Shown: positions 52,306-61,084, counted from the stretch's first letter. The stretch: 64,000 nt of DNA from Caldilineae bacterium (GCA_020634625.1 JACKBJ010000001.1:287389-351388), one strand, 5' to 3'. Numbers and translations are program-made. Notes: a model not told the origin generated them from the sequence alone.

Positions 52306-53111
52306 GTGGACACCCAAGGGCCGGCAGCTTGCGCGGACGGGTCGCGCTGGTCACCGGCGGCGGACGCGGAATCGGACGGGCCATCGCGCTCGACCTGGCC
52401 GCGGCCGGCGCATCGGTGGCGGTCAGCGCGCGCAGCGGCGCCGAGGTCGCCGCCGTGGCAGCCGAGATCGAGGCTAGCGGCGGCCGTGGCCTGGCCCTGG
52501 TGGCCGACGTGACGGAGCCCGGCTCGGTGGCCGCCATGGTCGCCGCCGCGACGGCCGAGCTCGGACCGCCGCTGATCCTGGTCAACAATGCCGGCGCCGC
52601 GGCCAGCCACAAGTTGCTCGACCACCCGGACGCCCTGTGGGACCGCATGCTGGACGTCAACCTCACGGGACCCTATCGGGTGACCAAGGCCTGCGCGCCC
52701 GCCATGCTGGCCGCGGGCTGGGGCCGGGTGATCACCATCGGGTCGGTGGCTTCGATCACCGGCGCACGCTACATCGCGGCCTACACCGCCGCCAAGCACG
52801 GCGTCCTGGGCCTCACCCGCGCCCTGGCCGCCGAATGGGCCCAGCAGGGCATCACCGTCAACCTGGTGGCTCCCGGCTACGTCGACACCGCCCTCACCGA
52901 CGGCAGCGTGGCCAACATCGTCAGCCGCACCGGCCGGAGCGCCGACGAGGCCCGCGAGCTCCTGGCGGCCATGAGCCCCCAGCGCCGGCTGATCGCGCCC
53001 GACGAGATCGCGCCCTTGGTGACCCTGCTGGCGAGCGACGCGGCCGCCTCGATCACCGGCGCGGTGCTGCCGATCGACGCCGGCGCCAGCGCCATCGCAT
53101 CCACCGGCTGA
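52302..53111 (+). CDS. SDR-family NAD(P)-dependent dehydrogenase
   Basis: The 269-residue classical short-chain dehydrogenase has the cofactor motif TGGGRGIG (about 18-25), NNAG, the catalytic Ser of GSVAS, and Tyr-x3-Lys in YTAAKHG. It resembles FabG and 3-hydroxyacyl-CoA dehydrogenases of aromatic-CoA clusters. In the pathway it probably oxidises a hydroxyacyl-CoA formed after ring reduction. ATG overlaps the preceding stop. No membrane segment is present. The order SDR-crotonase-RidA-ACAD-ligase matches salicylyl/2-aminobenzoyl-CoA gene clusters of Proteobacteria as I know them. Confidence 0.93.
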   Translation: MSGHPRAGSLRGRVALVTGGGRGIGRAIALDLAAAGASVAVSARSGAEVAAVAAEIEASGGRGLALVADVTEPGSVAAMVAAATAELGPPLILVNNAGAAASHKLLDHPDALWDRMLDVNLTGPYRVTKACAPAMLAAGWGRVITIGSVASITGARYIAAYTAAKHGVLGLTRALAAEWAQQGITVNLVAPGYVDTALTDGSVANIVSRTGRSADEARELLAAMSPQRRLIAPDEIAPLVTLLASDAAASITGAVLPIDAGASAIASTG

Positions 53112-53136
53112 ATCGAGACCCGTCCAGGAGCCAGAC

Positions 53137-53937
53137 GTGAGCCCATCCTTCGACTTCGACTTCAGCGTCGACCAGGCCGGCGTGGCCACCCTCACCTTGA
53201 ACCGCCCCGAGGTGCTCAACGCAATCACCCTGGACATCTATGCCCAGCTGCGCGATCTCTTCGAAGCGCTGCGCTACGACGACGGCGTCAAGGCGCTGGT
53301 CATCACCGGCGCAGGTCGCGCCTTCTGTTCCGGGGGAGACGTCAACGGCATCATCGGCCAGCTGTTGGACGCCGACGTGAAGACCCACCTCGACTTCACA
53401 CGCATGACCGGGATGACCATCCGCAACATGCGGCTGCTGGACAAGCCGATCATCGCCGCCGTCAACGGCCTGGCCGCCGGCGCCGGCGCCGTCATCGCCG
53501 CGGCGGCCGACCTGCGCATCGCCAGCCGCGAGGCCAGCTTCGCCTTCCTGTTCAGCAAGGTCGGCCTGACCGGCGCCGACATGGGCGCGGCCTACCTGCT
53601 TCCCAAGCTGGTCGGTCTGGGGCGAGCCAGCGAGCTGCTCCTGTTCGGCGATCGAGTCGATGCCGAGACGGCCGAGCGCTGGGGCCTGGTCAACCGGGTG
53701 GTCGAGCCCGACCAGGTGCTCCCGACCGCGCTCCAGTGGGCGGGCCGCCTGGCCGAAGGGCCGAGCCTGGCCCTGGCCATGACCAAGCGACGCCTGCAGA
53801 CGGAGCTTCACATGGACCTCGTGGCCGCGTTGGAGAGCGAGGCCGAGGCCCAGGCCCTGCTGATGATGGCCGAGGACCACCGTATCTTCCATGCCGCCTT
53901 CCAGGCCAAGGCCAGCCCTCGGTTCATCGGTCGCTGA
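53137..53937 (+). CDS. Crotonase-family protein of the aromatic-CoA operon
   Basis: The 266-residue protein has a GTG start with aggag 7 nt upstream. Crotonase hallmarks are GAGRAFCSGGDV (about 58-69), the helix GLAAGAGAVIAA and ELLLFGDRVDAETAERWGLVN. The two hydratase glutamates are replaced: Val119 at the Glu144 position and Phe139 at the Glu164 position. Asp148 in GLTGADMG is a nearby alternative acid. It may hydrolyse or isomerise a ring-derived acyl-CoA and is unlikely to be a plain enoyl-CoA hydratase. It is specific to such clusters. Confidence 0.92.
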   Translation: MSPSFDFDFSVDQAGVATLTLNRPEVLNAITLDIYAQLRDLFEALRYDDGVKALVITGAGRAFCSGGDVNGIIGQLLDADVKTHLDFTRMTGMTIRNMRLLDKPIIAAVNGLAAGAGAVIAAAADLRIASREASFAFLFSKVGLTGADMGAAYLLPKLVGLGRASELLLFGDRVDAETAERWGLVNRVVEPDQVLPTALQWAGRLAEGPSLALAMTKRRLQTELHMDLVAALESEAEAQALLMMAEDHRIFHAAFQAKASPRFIGR

Positions 53938-53984
53938 TCCCTGCCGGGCTCGGTCACGGCGCACGCCGCCCAGGAGGTTGGACC

Positions 53985-54476
53985 ATGCCGCGCATCGCCA
54001 GCATCAACCCGGCGTCGCTCGCGACGCCGATCGGCTTCGCCCACGGCGTGGCCTCGTCGGGCGGCCGACTGCTCTGGCTCGCCGGGCAGAATGGGATGGA
54101 CGACCAGGGCCGGATCGTGGCTCCCGGCGACATCGTGGCCCAGACAGACCTGGCGTTGGCCAACATCCTGGCCGTGGTCGCCGCGGCGGGCGGCCGACCG
54201 AGCGACGTGGTCAAGCTCCACTTCTACGTCTCGGATCTGGCGGCCTACCGCGGCAACCGCCGCGCGCTCGGTCAGGTCTGGCGACGGCACTTCGATCGCT
54301 GGTACCCGGCGATGATGCTGCTGGGTGTGAGCGGCTTTTTCGAGCCGGAGGCCCTGGTCGAGATCGACGGCTATGCGGTGCTTCCCGAACCGGCGCAGCC
54401 CGCCGCCTTGGCTGCCGAGCTCGGCGACGACGATTCGGTCGAGTCCGATGGCGGCCCGAGCGAAGCGCGACCGTGA
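53985..54476 (+). CDS. RidA/YjgF-family protein without the imine-site arginine
   Basis: The 163-residue protein has a YjgF fold (RIASINPASLATPIGFAHGV, LWLAGQNGMDDQG, VVKLHFYVSDL). The archetype RidA hydrolyses reactive enamines/imines using Arg105 (FPARSCVEV). Here the aligned segment is YPAMMLLGVSGFFEPEALVEI, with Met for Arg, so the deaminase activity may be lost or changed. Its place in a pathway whose substrate carries an amino group suggests it handles an imine intermediate. The start at 53985 has caggagg upstream. The end overlaps the next gene by GTGA. Confidence 0.88.
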   Translation: MPRIASINPASLATPIGFAHGVASSGGRLLWLAGQNGMDDQGRIVAPGDIVAQTDLALANILAVVAAAGGRPSDVVKLHFYVSDLAAYRGNRRALGQVWRRHFDRWYPAMMLLGVSGFFEPEALVEIDGYAVLPEPAQPAALAAELGDDDSVESDGGPSEARP

Positions 54477-55660
54477 ACTTCGCACCCAGCGAGGCCCAGC
54501 AGGCCTGGTACGCCAGGACCCGATACTTCGCCGAGACGGAGCTGCTCCCGATCGCGCGCGAGGCCGACGAGACGGGACGCTTCCCGATTCACCTGGTCCG
54601 GCGCATGGGCGAGCTGGGACTGCTGGCCGGTCCGATCGACCCGGGCCTGGGCGGATCGGGCATGGACCATCTCAGCTTCGCGCTGGTCTACGAGGCGCTG
54701 GGTTGGGCCGACGCGTCGGTTCGCGGCTTTCTGGCGGTGCATGGCGGCCTGGTCTGCCAGATCCTGGCCGAACACGGCAGCGAGCGACAGCAGCGCGACT
54801 GGCTCCCGCGCCTGGCAAGCGGCGACGCCATCGGCTGCTACTGCCTCACCGAGCCGGGGGCGGGTTCGGACGCCGCCGCCCTGGCCAGCCAGGCCCGCCG
54901 CGACGGCGACGATTATGTCATCTCTGGCGAGAAGATCTGGATCACCAACGGCGGGATCGCCGACCTGGCGCTGGTCTTCGCGCGCGATCCCGACATCCCA
55001 ACCCCGCCCGGGCGGGCCTATCGCCAGATCTGCGCCTTTCTCGTGCCAACCGACACGCCAGGCTTCCAGCGCCAGCCGATGCCCGGCCAGGAGCTGGGAC
55101 ATCGTGCCGCCGATCATGCCCGGATCCGCTTCGAGGACATGCGCGTCCCGGCCACCAGCCTGCTGGGCGAGCCGGGTCGCGGCTTCAACCTCGCCATGGC
55201 CGCGCTGGATCACGGGCGCCTCGGCGTCGCCGCCGGGGCCGTCGGCCTGGGTCAGGCTTGCCTGGACGCCTCGGTGGACTTCGCCAGGCGGCGTCGGGCC
55301 TTCGGCCAGCGCATCGGCGACTTCGAGATGATCCAGGCCAGCCTGGCCGACAGCGCCGCCGACATCGACGCCGCCCGTTTGCTGGTGTATCGTGCCGCCT
55401 GGCTCAAGGACCAGGGGCAGCCGAGCACCCGGGCGACGTCGACGGCCAAGCTCTTCGCCACCGAAGCGGCTCTGCGGGCCGCCGGCGAGGCGGTCTTGAT
55501 CCATGGCGGCCGCGGCTATTCGAACGCCTACCCGGTCGAGCGCCACTGGCGCGACATCAAGGGCCTGCAGATCTACGAAGGCAGCAGCCACATCCAACGC
55601 ATCGTCATCGCCCGAGCGCTCTTGGGCCCCGACGACGCCGAGCCGATCGCGTCCAGCTAG
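54473..55660 (+). CDS. Acyl-CoA dehydrogenase with GTG start
   Basis: The 395-residue FAD-dependent enzyme makes an enoyl-CoA. It has PGLGGSGMDHLSFALVYEALG, CYCLTEPGAGSDAA (FAD/substrate), KIWITNGG and the C-terminal segment with catalytic Glu in QIYEGSSHIQR. The GTG at 54473 overlaps the RidA stop (GTGA) and gives the family-typical opening. No better ATG exists nearby. It is probably a ring or glutaryl-type acyl-CoA desaturase in the operon; no decarboxylation residues were judged. Confidence 0.93.
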   Translation: MNFAPSEAQQAWYARTRYFAETELLPIAREADETGRFPIHLVRRMGELGLLAGPIDPGLGGSGMDHLSFALVYEALGWADASVRGFLAVHGGLVCQILAEHGSERQQRDWLPRLASGDAIGCYCLTEPGAGSDAAALASQARRDGDDYVISGEKIWITNGGIADLALVFARDPDIPTPPGRAYRQICAFLVPTDTPGFQRQPMPGQELGHRAADHARIRFEDMRVPATSLLGEPGRGFNLAMAALDHGRLGVAAGAVGLGQACLDASVDFARRRRAFGQRIGDFEMIQASLADSAADIDAARLLVYRAAWLKDQGQPSTRATSTAKLFATEAALRAAGEAVLIHGGRGYSNAYPVERHWRDIKGLQIYEGSSHIQRIVIARALLGPDDAEPIASS

Positions 55661-55669
55661 GAGCCAGCC

Positions 55670-57226
55670 ATGCGTGCAGACGACCTCCCCCTGTACTACA
55701 ACGCCGTCGACATCCTGGAGCGCAACCTGCCCGAGCGCGCCGACAAGATCGCCCTGTGCTCGGACGCGCGCACGTTGCGCTTCGGCGAGGTCGGCGCCGA
55801 GGTCAACCAGGTCGGACAGGCATTGCGTGCGATGGACGTCCGCTTCGGCGAATCGGTGGCGCTGCTGGCGCTGGACGGCGCCGAGTGGGTCACCAGCTTC
55901 TTCGGGATCCTCAAGATCGGCGCGATCGCCGCCAGCCTGAACACCTTGCTGACCGGCGAGGAGTACGCGTACATCCTGCGCGACTGCCGCGCGCGGGTGC
56001 TCATCGTCGACGGCATGATCCTGCCGCGAATCCTGGAGCTGCGCGCCGAGCTGAGGCATCTGGAGCACATCGTGGTCATCGGCGCCGGCGAGGCGCTGCC
56101 CGAGGGCGCGATCGCCTTCGAGGACTGGATCGCCGATCGGCCGACCCGACTCGAGGCGGTCCAGACGCATCGCGACGACTACTGCTGCCTCAACTACTCG
56201 AGCGGTACCACGGGCGACCCGAAGGGCATCCTGCATGCCCACAAGGACCTGCCCTTGACCGCGCAGCTCTGGGGCGTGAACGTCCTGGGCCTGACCGAGT
56301 CGGACCGCACCTTCGCCGTGGCCAAGCTCTTCTTCACCTTCGGCACCGGGGGCAACCTGATCTTCCCCTGGTACGTCGGCGCCAGCGTGGTGCTCTACCC
56401 CGGGCCACCGCGGCTGGCCGACAAGGTCTTGGAGCACATCGCCCGCTACCAGCCGACGATCCTGTACAACGCGCCGACGGGCTACGGGATGATGCTGGCG
56501 ATGCCCGAGCTCTGCGAGCGCTGGGACCTGTCGAGCCTGCGCCTCTGCGTATCGGCCGGCGAGTCGCTGCCGGCGCCGATCTGGGAGGCCTGGAAGGCGC
56601 GCACCGGCCTGGACATCATCGACGGCATCGGCTCCACCGAGAACTACCACATCTTCCTGTCCAACCGCCCGGACGACATCCGCCCGGGCTCCAGCGGCAA
56701 GCCCTTCGACGGCTACGCGCTGCGCATCGTCGACGAGGCGGGCACGCCACTGCCGGTCGGCGAGGTCGGCAACCTGCTGGTCAAGGGCGAGACGGCGGCC
56801 CTGTCCTACCTGCACCAGTATGGCCGCAGCAAGGAGGCCTTCATCGGCGCCTGGCTGAACACCGGCGACAAATACCGGATCGACGCGGACGGCTACTACT
56901 GGCATTGCGGCCGATCGGACGACATGCTGAAGGTCGGCGGGATCTGGGTCTCGCCGGTCGAGGTCGAGAGCGCGCTGCTCTCGCATCCAGCGGTTCAAGA
57001 GTGCGCGGTGATCGGCCGCAGCGACGATCGCGAGCTGATCAAGCCGCAGGCCTTCGTGGTCCTCGCCGAGGGCCACGCCGCCTCGGCGGCGCTCGAAGCC
57101 GAGATCATCGGCCATTGCCGAGACCAGATGGCGGAGTACAAGCGGCCGCGTTGGGTCACCTTCATCGACGAGCTGCCCAAGACGGCCACCGGCAAGATCC
57201 AGCGCTTCCGGCTGCGCGCATCGTGA
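55670..57226 (+). CDS. Benzoate-CoA ligase family (2-aminobenzoate-CoA ligase-like)
   Basis: The 518-residue ANL ligase resembles the benzoate/4-hydroxybenzoate/2-aminobenzoate group. Motifs are LNYSSGTTGDPKGILHAH (A3), FAVAKLFFTFGTGGNLIFPW, GIGSTENYHIFLSN (A5), TGDKYRIDADGYYWHCGRSDDMLKVGG (A7/A8, quoted in part: HCGRSDDMLKVGG), and catalytic Lys in TATGKIQRF. It would convert an aromatic acid, by context anthranilate, to its CoA ester. aggag lies 6 nt upstream. Its stop overlaps the next start by GTGA. Confidence 0.93.
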   Translation: MRADDLPLYYNAVDILERNLPERADKIALCSDARTLRFGEVGAEVNQVGQALRAMDVRFGESVALLALDGAEWVTSFFGILKIGAIAASLNTLLTGEEYAYILRDCRARVLIVDGMILPRILELRAELRHLEHIVVIGAGEALPEGAIAFEDWIADRPTRLEAVQTHRDDYCCLNYSSGTTGDPKGILHAHKDLPLTAQLWGVNVLGLTESDRTFAVAKLFFTFGTGGNLIFPWYVGASVVLYPGPPRLADKVLEHIARYQPTILYNAPTGYGMMLAMPELCERWDLSSLRLCVSAGESLPAPIWEAWKARTGLDIIDGIGSTENYHIFLSNRPDDIRPGSSGKPFDGYALRIVDEAGTPLPVGEVGNLLVKGETAALSYLHQYGRSKEAFIGAWLNTGDKYRIDADGYYWHCGRSDDMLKVGGIWVSPVEVESALLSHPAVQECAVIGRSDDRELIKPQAFVVLAEGHAASAALEAEIIGHCRDQMAEYKRPRWVTFIDELPKTATGKIQRFRLRAS

Positions 57227-58821
57227 GCGCCGAACCGCTCGGCCTGCGCTTCGCGCCCAGCCGCCTGCAGCTCGACGCCCAGGATCGCGCACTGGGCGGC
57301 TATCGCGCCTGGATCGACGCACCGGGCCAACCGGTCTTCGACGGCCTGGTCGACTACGAGGTTCGGGTCGCCAGCCTGGACCTGGCCTCGGCGCAGACCT
57401 TCCGCGGCCAATGGCGGGTCTCCGAGGGACGACTGGAGGTCGGCCCCGGCCAGGCCATCCCGACCGGGTTCTACATGACCCGGGTCAAGCCCGCCGGCCG
57501 GCCCGAGACCGAGTACGGTGACTGGGCCATCATCGGCGTGGACCGTCGCCCGCTCTGGAACGCGTCGCTGGCGCCCTCGGATCAAAGCCTGCGGCTGCCG
57601 CCACCGCCGGGATCGAGCATGATCTTCGAGAACCTCGACGCGGCCGGCCGGCGCTTGGGCTACACCCGGGTCGACGTCGAAACCGAACCGGGCACGCTCG
57701 GGGGCGCCACCCTGCGCTTCACCAAGACCGCCCGAGACTGCTACTGGCAGCCAGGACAGGACTGGAACCTGCGCTGGGCCCTGCGGCACCGTTCGACGCC
57801 CTGGGGGTCGATGCTGGTCTCGCCCGGCGGCCAGGTGCATCGCTCACCCTGGCCGGGGCTCGGCGCGGAGCGACTGAACGTGCGGCATCCGGGCAACCGC
57901 CTGGGCGATGCGGCGACCCAGGGTCTGCTGGGCGGGTTCGGCCGCCTGCCGGCCCGCGAGCGGCTGGAGCTCTACGAACAGGCGGACGACATGTGGCTGT
58001 TCTACGCCTTGCTGCCGCCGGGCGATCGGGTCCCGGCCGGCCTCGACAACCGGCCCCAGGCCCTGGTCGACCTGGCCTGGGGCCGCCCCAACCGCTCGGT
58101 CGACATCGACCTCTGGCACGCCGCCGCTCTGGCGCCGACGCGACCGTCGGCCGCGCTGCGCATGCGCTACGCCGAGACCGGCGCCAAGATCGGCGCCGAC
58201 CGGGTCGATCTGGCCTGGAGTGTGGTCGAGGATTGGGAGTGGCGGCCAGACGGCCTGATCGAACGCATCGCGCAGTATGCCGGGGTGCCGCCGCTGGCCT
58301 GGCGCAAGGGCATCGACATGGCGGCGGCCGAGCGCCTGAAGGTCGAGCTGCGGCTGGTCGACTACGATCTGCCGGATCGGCGGCCGCTGCGTTTGGAGCT
58401 CTGGGACCCCGAGCAGGGCAAGGGCGGCGCAGAGCTCACGCTCGGCGTCGGGGCCGAGTATCAGCTGGTCGCCACGCGAGCCGACGGCCGGCCCTACAGC
58501 GGCTTCCTCGAAGTGGAGGTGCACCGCCTGTTCGTCGACGGGGTCTGGCGCGACTACCCACCCGGCAGTCGCAGCCTGTGGCGCGACCGGGAGGGCAAGC
58601 CGATCTACGTATCAGACGGTCGCGTGGCGATCGGCGGCCCGGCGCACGGCAATCCGACCGACTGGGGCGTCGTCCTCAGCGCGCGACCCTACCTGGCCAA
58701 TCCCTCGATCAACGCCTTGTACCCGACGCCCGACACCGTGCTGATCCCCAACGCCTCGGCGGCCGACATGTCCAACACGGTCCGGCTCAGCTTCGGCTTC
58801 ACCGGTCCACCACCGGCGTAG
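57223..58821 (+). CDS. Uncharacterised 532-residue protein at the operon end
   Basis: The 532-residue protein starts with GTG overlapping the ligase stop (GTGA), so it belongs to the operon. I recognise no domain. Sequence is beta-rich, Trp/Arg/Pro-rich and without signal peptide or membrane segment. Examples are GYRAWIDAPGQPVFDGLVDYEV, CYWQPGQDWNLRWALRHRS, RSVDIDLWHAAALAP and VEDWEWRPDGLIERI. Few conserved-looking polar triads stand out. It could be a ring-cleavage, lipocalin-like or scaffold protein; context alone ties it to aromatic-CoA degradation. Low confidence in any function. Confidence 0.8.
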   Translation: MSAEPLGLRFAPSRLQLDAQDRALGGYRAWIDAPGQPVFDGLVDYEVRVASLDLASAQTFRGQWRVSEGRLEVGPGQAIPTGFYMTRVKPAGRPETEYGDWAIIGVDRRPLWNASLAPSDQSLRLPPPPGSSMIFENLDAAGRRLGYTRVDVETEPGTLGGATLRFTKTARDCYWQPGQDWNLRWALRHRSTPWGSMLVSPGGQVHRSPWPGLGAERLNVRHPGNRLGDAATQGLLGGFGRLPARERLELYEQADDMWLFYALLPPGDRVPAGLDNRPQALVDLAWGRPNRSVDIDLWHAAALAPTRPSAALRMRYAETGAKIGADRVDLAWSVVEDWEWRPDGLIERIAQYAGVPPLAWRKGIDMAAAERLKVELRLVDYDLPDRRPLRLELWDPEQGKGGAELTLGVGAEYQLVATRADGRPYSGFLEVEVHRLFVDGVWRDYPPGSRSLWRDREGKPIYVSDGRVAIGGPAHGNPTDWGVVLSARPYLANPSINALYPTPDTVLIPNASAADMSNTVRLSFGFTGPPPA

Positions 58822-58870
58822 CGCGCACGCGCCCTCGGGTGCCCGGGCGACATGGCCGCACCGTCCGACG

Positions 58871-59527
58871 TCAGCGCGTCAACTGGGCCCGCGGATCGAT
58901 CACCTGGAAGTCCAGCAGGTGCTCGGCTTTGTAGGTCGCCAGTCCGGCCGAGCCGGGTCGCATCCGCGCGCTCAGGTGCCGTCGTGCCTGCAGCACCACG
59001 GGTGGGCCGACGAACGGCTGGAACCCGACCACCGCCTGCCAGGGGGGACAGCTGAGCCAGGACCACAGGAGCATGCTGGATCGCCGATCGGGCTGGAAGG
59101 CATAGGTCGGCACGCGTCCGAGCCGGCGCTGCAGCGGCGCGCGAGCAAAGCGCGCGCGGGCGACGGCTGCGAGGGCGGCGATCGCCACCAGGCTGGTCTG
59201 CGCGATCAGAACGATGCCCTGCAGAATCGGCAGGGTCGGCGCGAGGATCCTTCCGCGCAGGATCAGATAGAGCACGGCCACGAGGCTCGAGAGCGCCAAC
59301 ATGATCGCGCTGGTCTGCGAGTAGCCGCGAAGCACCGATCTGTCGTCGGGCTCACGCTGCAGCGCGTCCTCGACGTCGGGCGAACGCGTGATCAGAAGGT
59401 CGCGCGTGTGGTGGGACAGACGAGGACTGTACGCCAGTTGCCGGCCGACGTCTTCCGTCAGCTCGCGACAGGCATGGCACAGGCCGAACCGGTCTACCGC
59501 GCAACCACATCGTGGACAGTGGTGCAT
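58871..59527 (-). CDS. Zinc-ribbon membrane protein, unknown function
   Basis: The 218-residue protein has an N-terminal double CxxC zinc ribbon (HHCPRCG and CHAC). Two transmembrane helices follow (about 75-95 and 105-128) and a soluble C-terminal half with LLWSWLSCPPW and HLLDFQVIDPRAQ. I know no function for this layout. The start at 59527 places the ribbon at the very N-terminus and has aaggggg upstream. It lies 49 nt from the end of the catabolic operon, on the other strand. Confidence 0.75.
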   Translation of the reverse strand: MHHCPRCGCAVDRFGLCHACRELTEDVGRQLAYSPRLSHHTRDLLITRSPDVEDALQREPDDRSVLRGYSQTSAIMLALSSLVAVLYLILRGRILAPTLPILQGIVLIAQTSLVAIAALAAVARARFARAPLQRRLGRVPTYAFQPDRRSSMLLWSWLSCPPWQAVVGFQPFVGPPVVLQARRHLSARMRPGSAGLATYKAEHLLDFQVIDPRAQLTR

Positions 59528-59573
59528 CGCCAGCCCCCCTTGCTCCCAAGACCCCGGGTCGACGCAGCTCGGC

Positions 59574-60509
59574 TCAACCGGCCAGCGCTCCCGGCCGTCG
59601 CACGATCGCATCGGTCATCCGGGCCACCCGTGCCATCGATCGCAGATCGTGGACGCGCACGATGTCGGCGCCGCGCGCAATGGCGATGGCAACCGTGGCG
59701 GCCGTGCCCTCGAGCCGCTCCTCGGGTGGCAGATCCAGGGTCAGCCCGATGAAGCTCTTGCGTGAGGTGCCCACGAGGAGCGGGTAGCCCAGCGTGCGCA
59801 GCTCGGCACAGCGGTCGAGCAGCTCCAGGTTCTGCGCCGGCGTCTTGCCGAAGCCGATCCCCGGGTCGAGGATGATCTTGGCCGGGTCGACGCCGGCGTC
59901 GCGGGCCAGTGCCAGGCTCATCTCCAGCTCGGATCGGACATCGGCCAGCAGGTCCGTGTAAGCGACGCCGAGGTAGTGGCCGCCCAGCCGCTCGGCGACG
60001 GCCAGGCTGTTGGGCGTCGAGCGATTGTGCATCAGGATCACCGGGACGCCGGCTTCGGCCACGACACGAGCCAGATCCGGATCGGCCCGAAAGCCCCAGA
60101 CGTCGTTGACGAGGTCTGCGCCCGCCGCGATCGCCTGCCGCGCGACCTCGGCCTTGTAGGTGTCGATCGAGATCGGCGCCTCGAAGCGGGCCCGCAGGGC
60201 CTCGATCAGGGGCAGGACCCGCTCCGCCTCGGCCGCCGCGCCAACCGGTTCGGCACCAGGACGCGTGGACTCGCCGCCCACGTCGAGGATGTCGGCGCCA
60301 TCGACCAGCGCACGGGCCGCTTGATCGACCGCTCGCGCCAACGCCACGCTCCCATCGGCCAACAGGCCGTCGCCCGAAAAGCTGTCCGGCGTGGCGTTGA
60401 GGATGGCCATCAGGTAGGTGCGCGCGCCCCAGCGCAGGTCGAGCCCGCGGAGGGTCAGGCTGCCGGAGGGTCCGGCCCTGCGCTCGCGACGATCGGGCGG
60501 CGGCACCAT
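59574..60509 (-). CDS. folP: Dihydropteroate synthase
   Basis: The 311-residue TIM-barrel enzyme condenses p-aminobenzoate with hydroxymethyl-dihydropterin diphosphate in folate synthesis. Signatures are AILNATPDSFSGDG, GGESTRPGAEPV, NDVWGFRADPDLA, DPGIGFGKTPAQNLELL and GTSRKSFIG. The start at 60509 (MVPPPDRRE) shares one base with the upstream metalloprotein stop (TGATG), so translation is coupled. Other folate genes are absent from the window. Confidence 0.96.
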   Translation of the reverse strand: MVPPPDRRERRAGPSGSLTLRGLDLRWGARTYLMAILNATPDSFSGDGLLADGSVALARAVDQAARALVDGADILDVGGESTRPGAEPVGAAAEAERVLPLIEALRARFEAPISIDTYKAEVARQAIAAGADLVNDVWGFRADPDLARVVAEAGVPVILMHNRSTPNSLAVAERLGGHYLGVAYTDLLADVRSELEMSLALARDAGVDPAKIILDPGIGFGKTPAQNLELLDRCAELRTLGYPLLVGTSRKSFIGLTLDLPPEERLEGTAATVAIAIARGADIVRVHDLRSMARVARMTDAIVRRPGALAG

Positions 60510-60910
60510 CAGTAGGCTCCCAGTGCCTCGAGCCGGTCGTCGTCGATGCCGAAGTGATGCGCCAGCTCGTGGACCACGGTGTGCTTCACCTCGCGTGCCA
60601 CGTCGATCCGGGTCTTGCACAGGGTCAGGATCGGGCCGCGAAAGAGGGTGACCTTGTCCGGGAGCACCATCCCGTAGTCGGCGCTGCGCTCGGTCAAGGG
60701 AATGCCCTCGTAGAGCCCGAGGAGCAGGTCGTCGTCCTCGAAACCGAGGCCGTCCAGCTGATCGCGGCTCGGCCAGTCCTCGACGACGACCTGAACGTTG
60801 CTCAGCCAGGCGTGCACCCAGCCGGGCAGGCTGTCGAGCGCGTCGAAGGCGAGCTCACTGAAGTCGTCGGCGCTCAACCAGAGTCGAGCTTCGGGTCGGG
60901 TCGCGCACAT
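60509..60910 (-). CDS. Small HExxH metallopeptidase-like protein
   Basis: The 133-residue protein has the metal motif HTVVHELAHHFGIDDDRL near the C-terminus (zincin type, third ligand Asp likely). This is the pattern of the small conserved metallopeptidase family (DUF1025/PF06262). Its substrate is unknown. The N-terminal half (PEARLWLSADDFSELAF) precedes the metal helix. The start at 60910 was chosen as the first in-frame ATG of plausible length. It is coupled to folP. Confidence 0.88.
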   Translation of the reverse strand: MCATRPEARLWLSADDFSELAFDALDSLPGWVHAWLSNVQVVVEDWPSRDQLDGLGFEDDDLLLGLYEGIPLTERSADYGMVLPDKVTLFRGPILTLCKTRIDVAREVKHTVVHELAHHFGIDDDRLEALGAY

Positions 60911-61003
60911 GCGCTGATTGTAGCCGGCCGCGGCAGGCCGGAACAGTCGCCGCCAGGCTGCGATCCGGGCCCGCCGGGCCAACACCGAGGACCGGCGGCG
61001 ACG

Positions 61004-61012
61004 TGATATAAT
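61004..61012 (+). promoter_or_regulatory. Extended -10 promoter TGATATAAT
   Basis: A perfect TATAAT (61007-61012) with TG one base upstream, ~73 nt before rpiA. No -35 of note; extended -10 promoters can do without. Confidence 0.5.
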
Positions 61013-61084
61013 CGCTTCCGTTGTGCGAGTCCCATGGGCGTGGTCCTGGCCCGACCGCTCTCGCGCCGACCCGAGGAGCCCAGC

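Noticed and set aside
54373..57222. Plus-strand frame running into the 532-residue gene, making a 1482-residue protein
   Set aside because: The upstream part lies out of frame over clear acyl-CoA dehydrogenase and ligase genes. Only the part from GTG 57223 looks real.
54371..57322. 983-residue minus-strand frame over the catabolic operon
   Set aside because: Antisense shadow of the dehydrogenase and ligase genes; no motif recognised.
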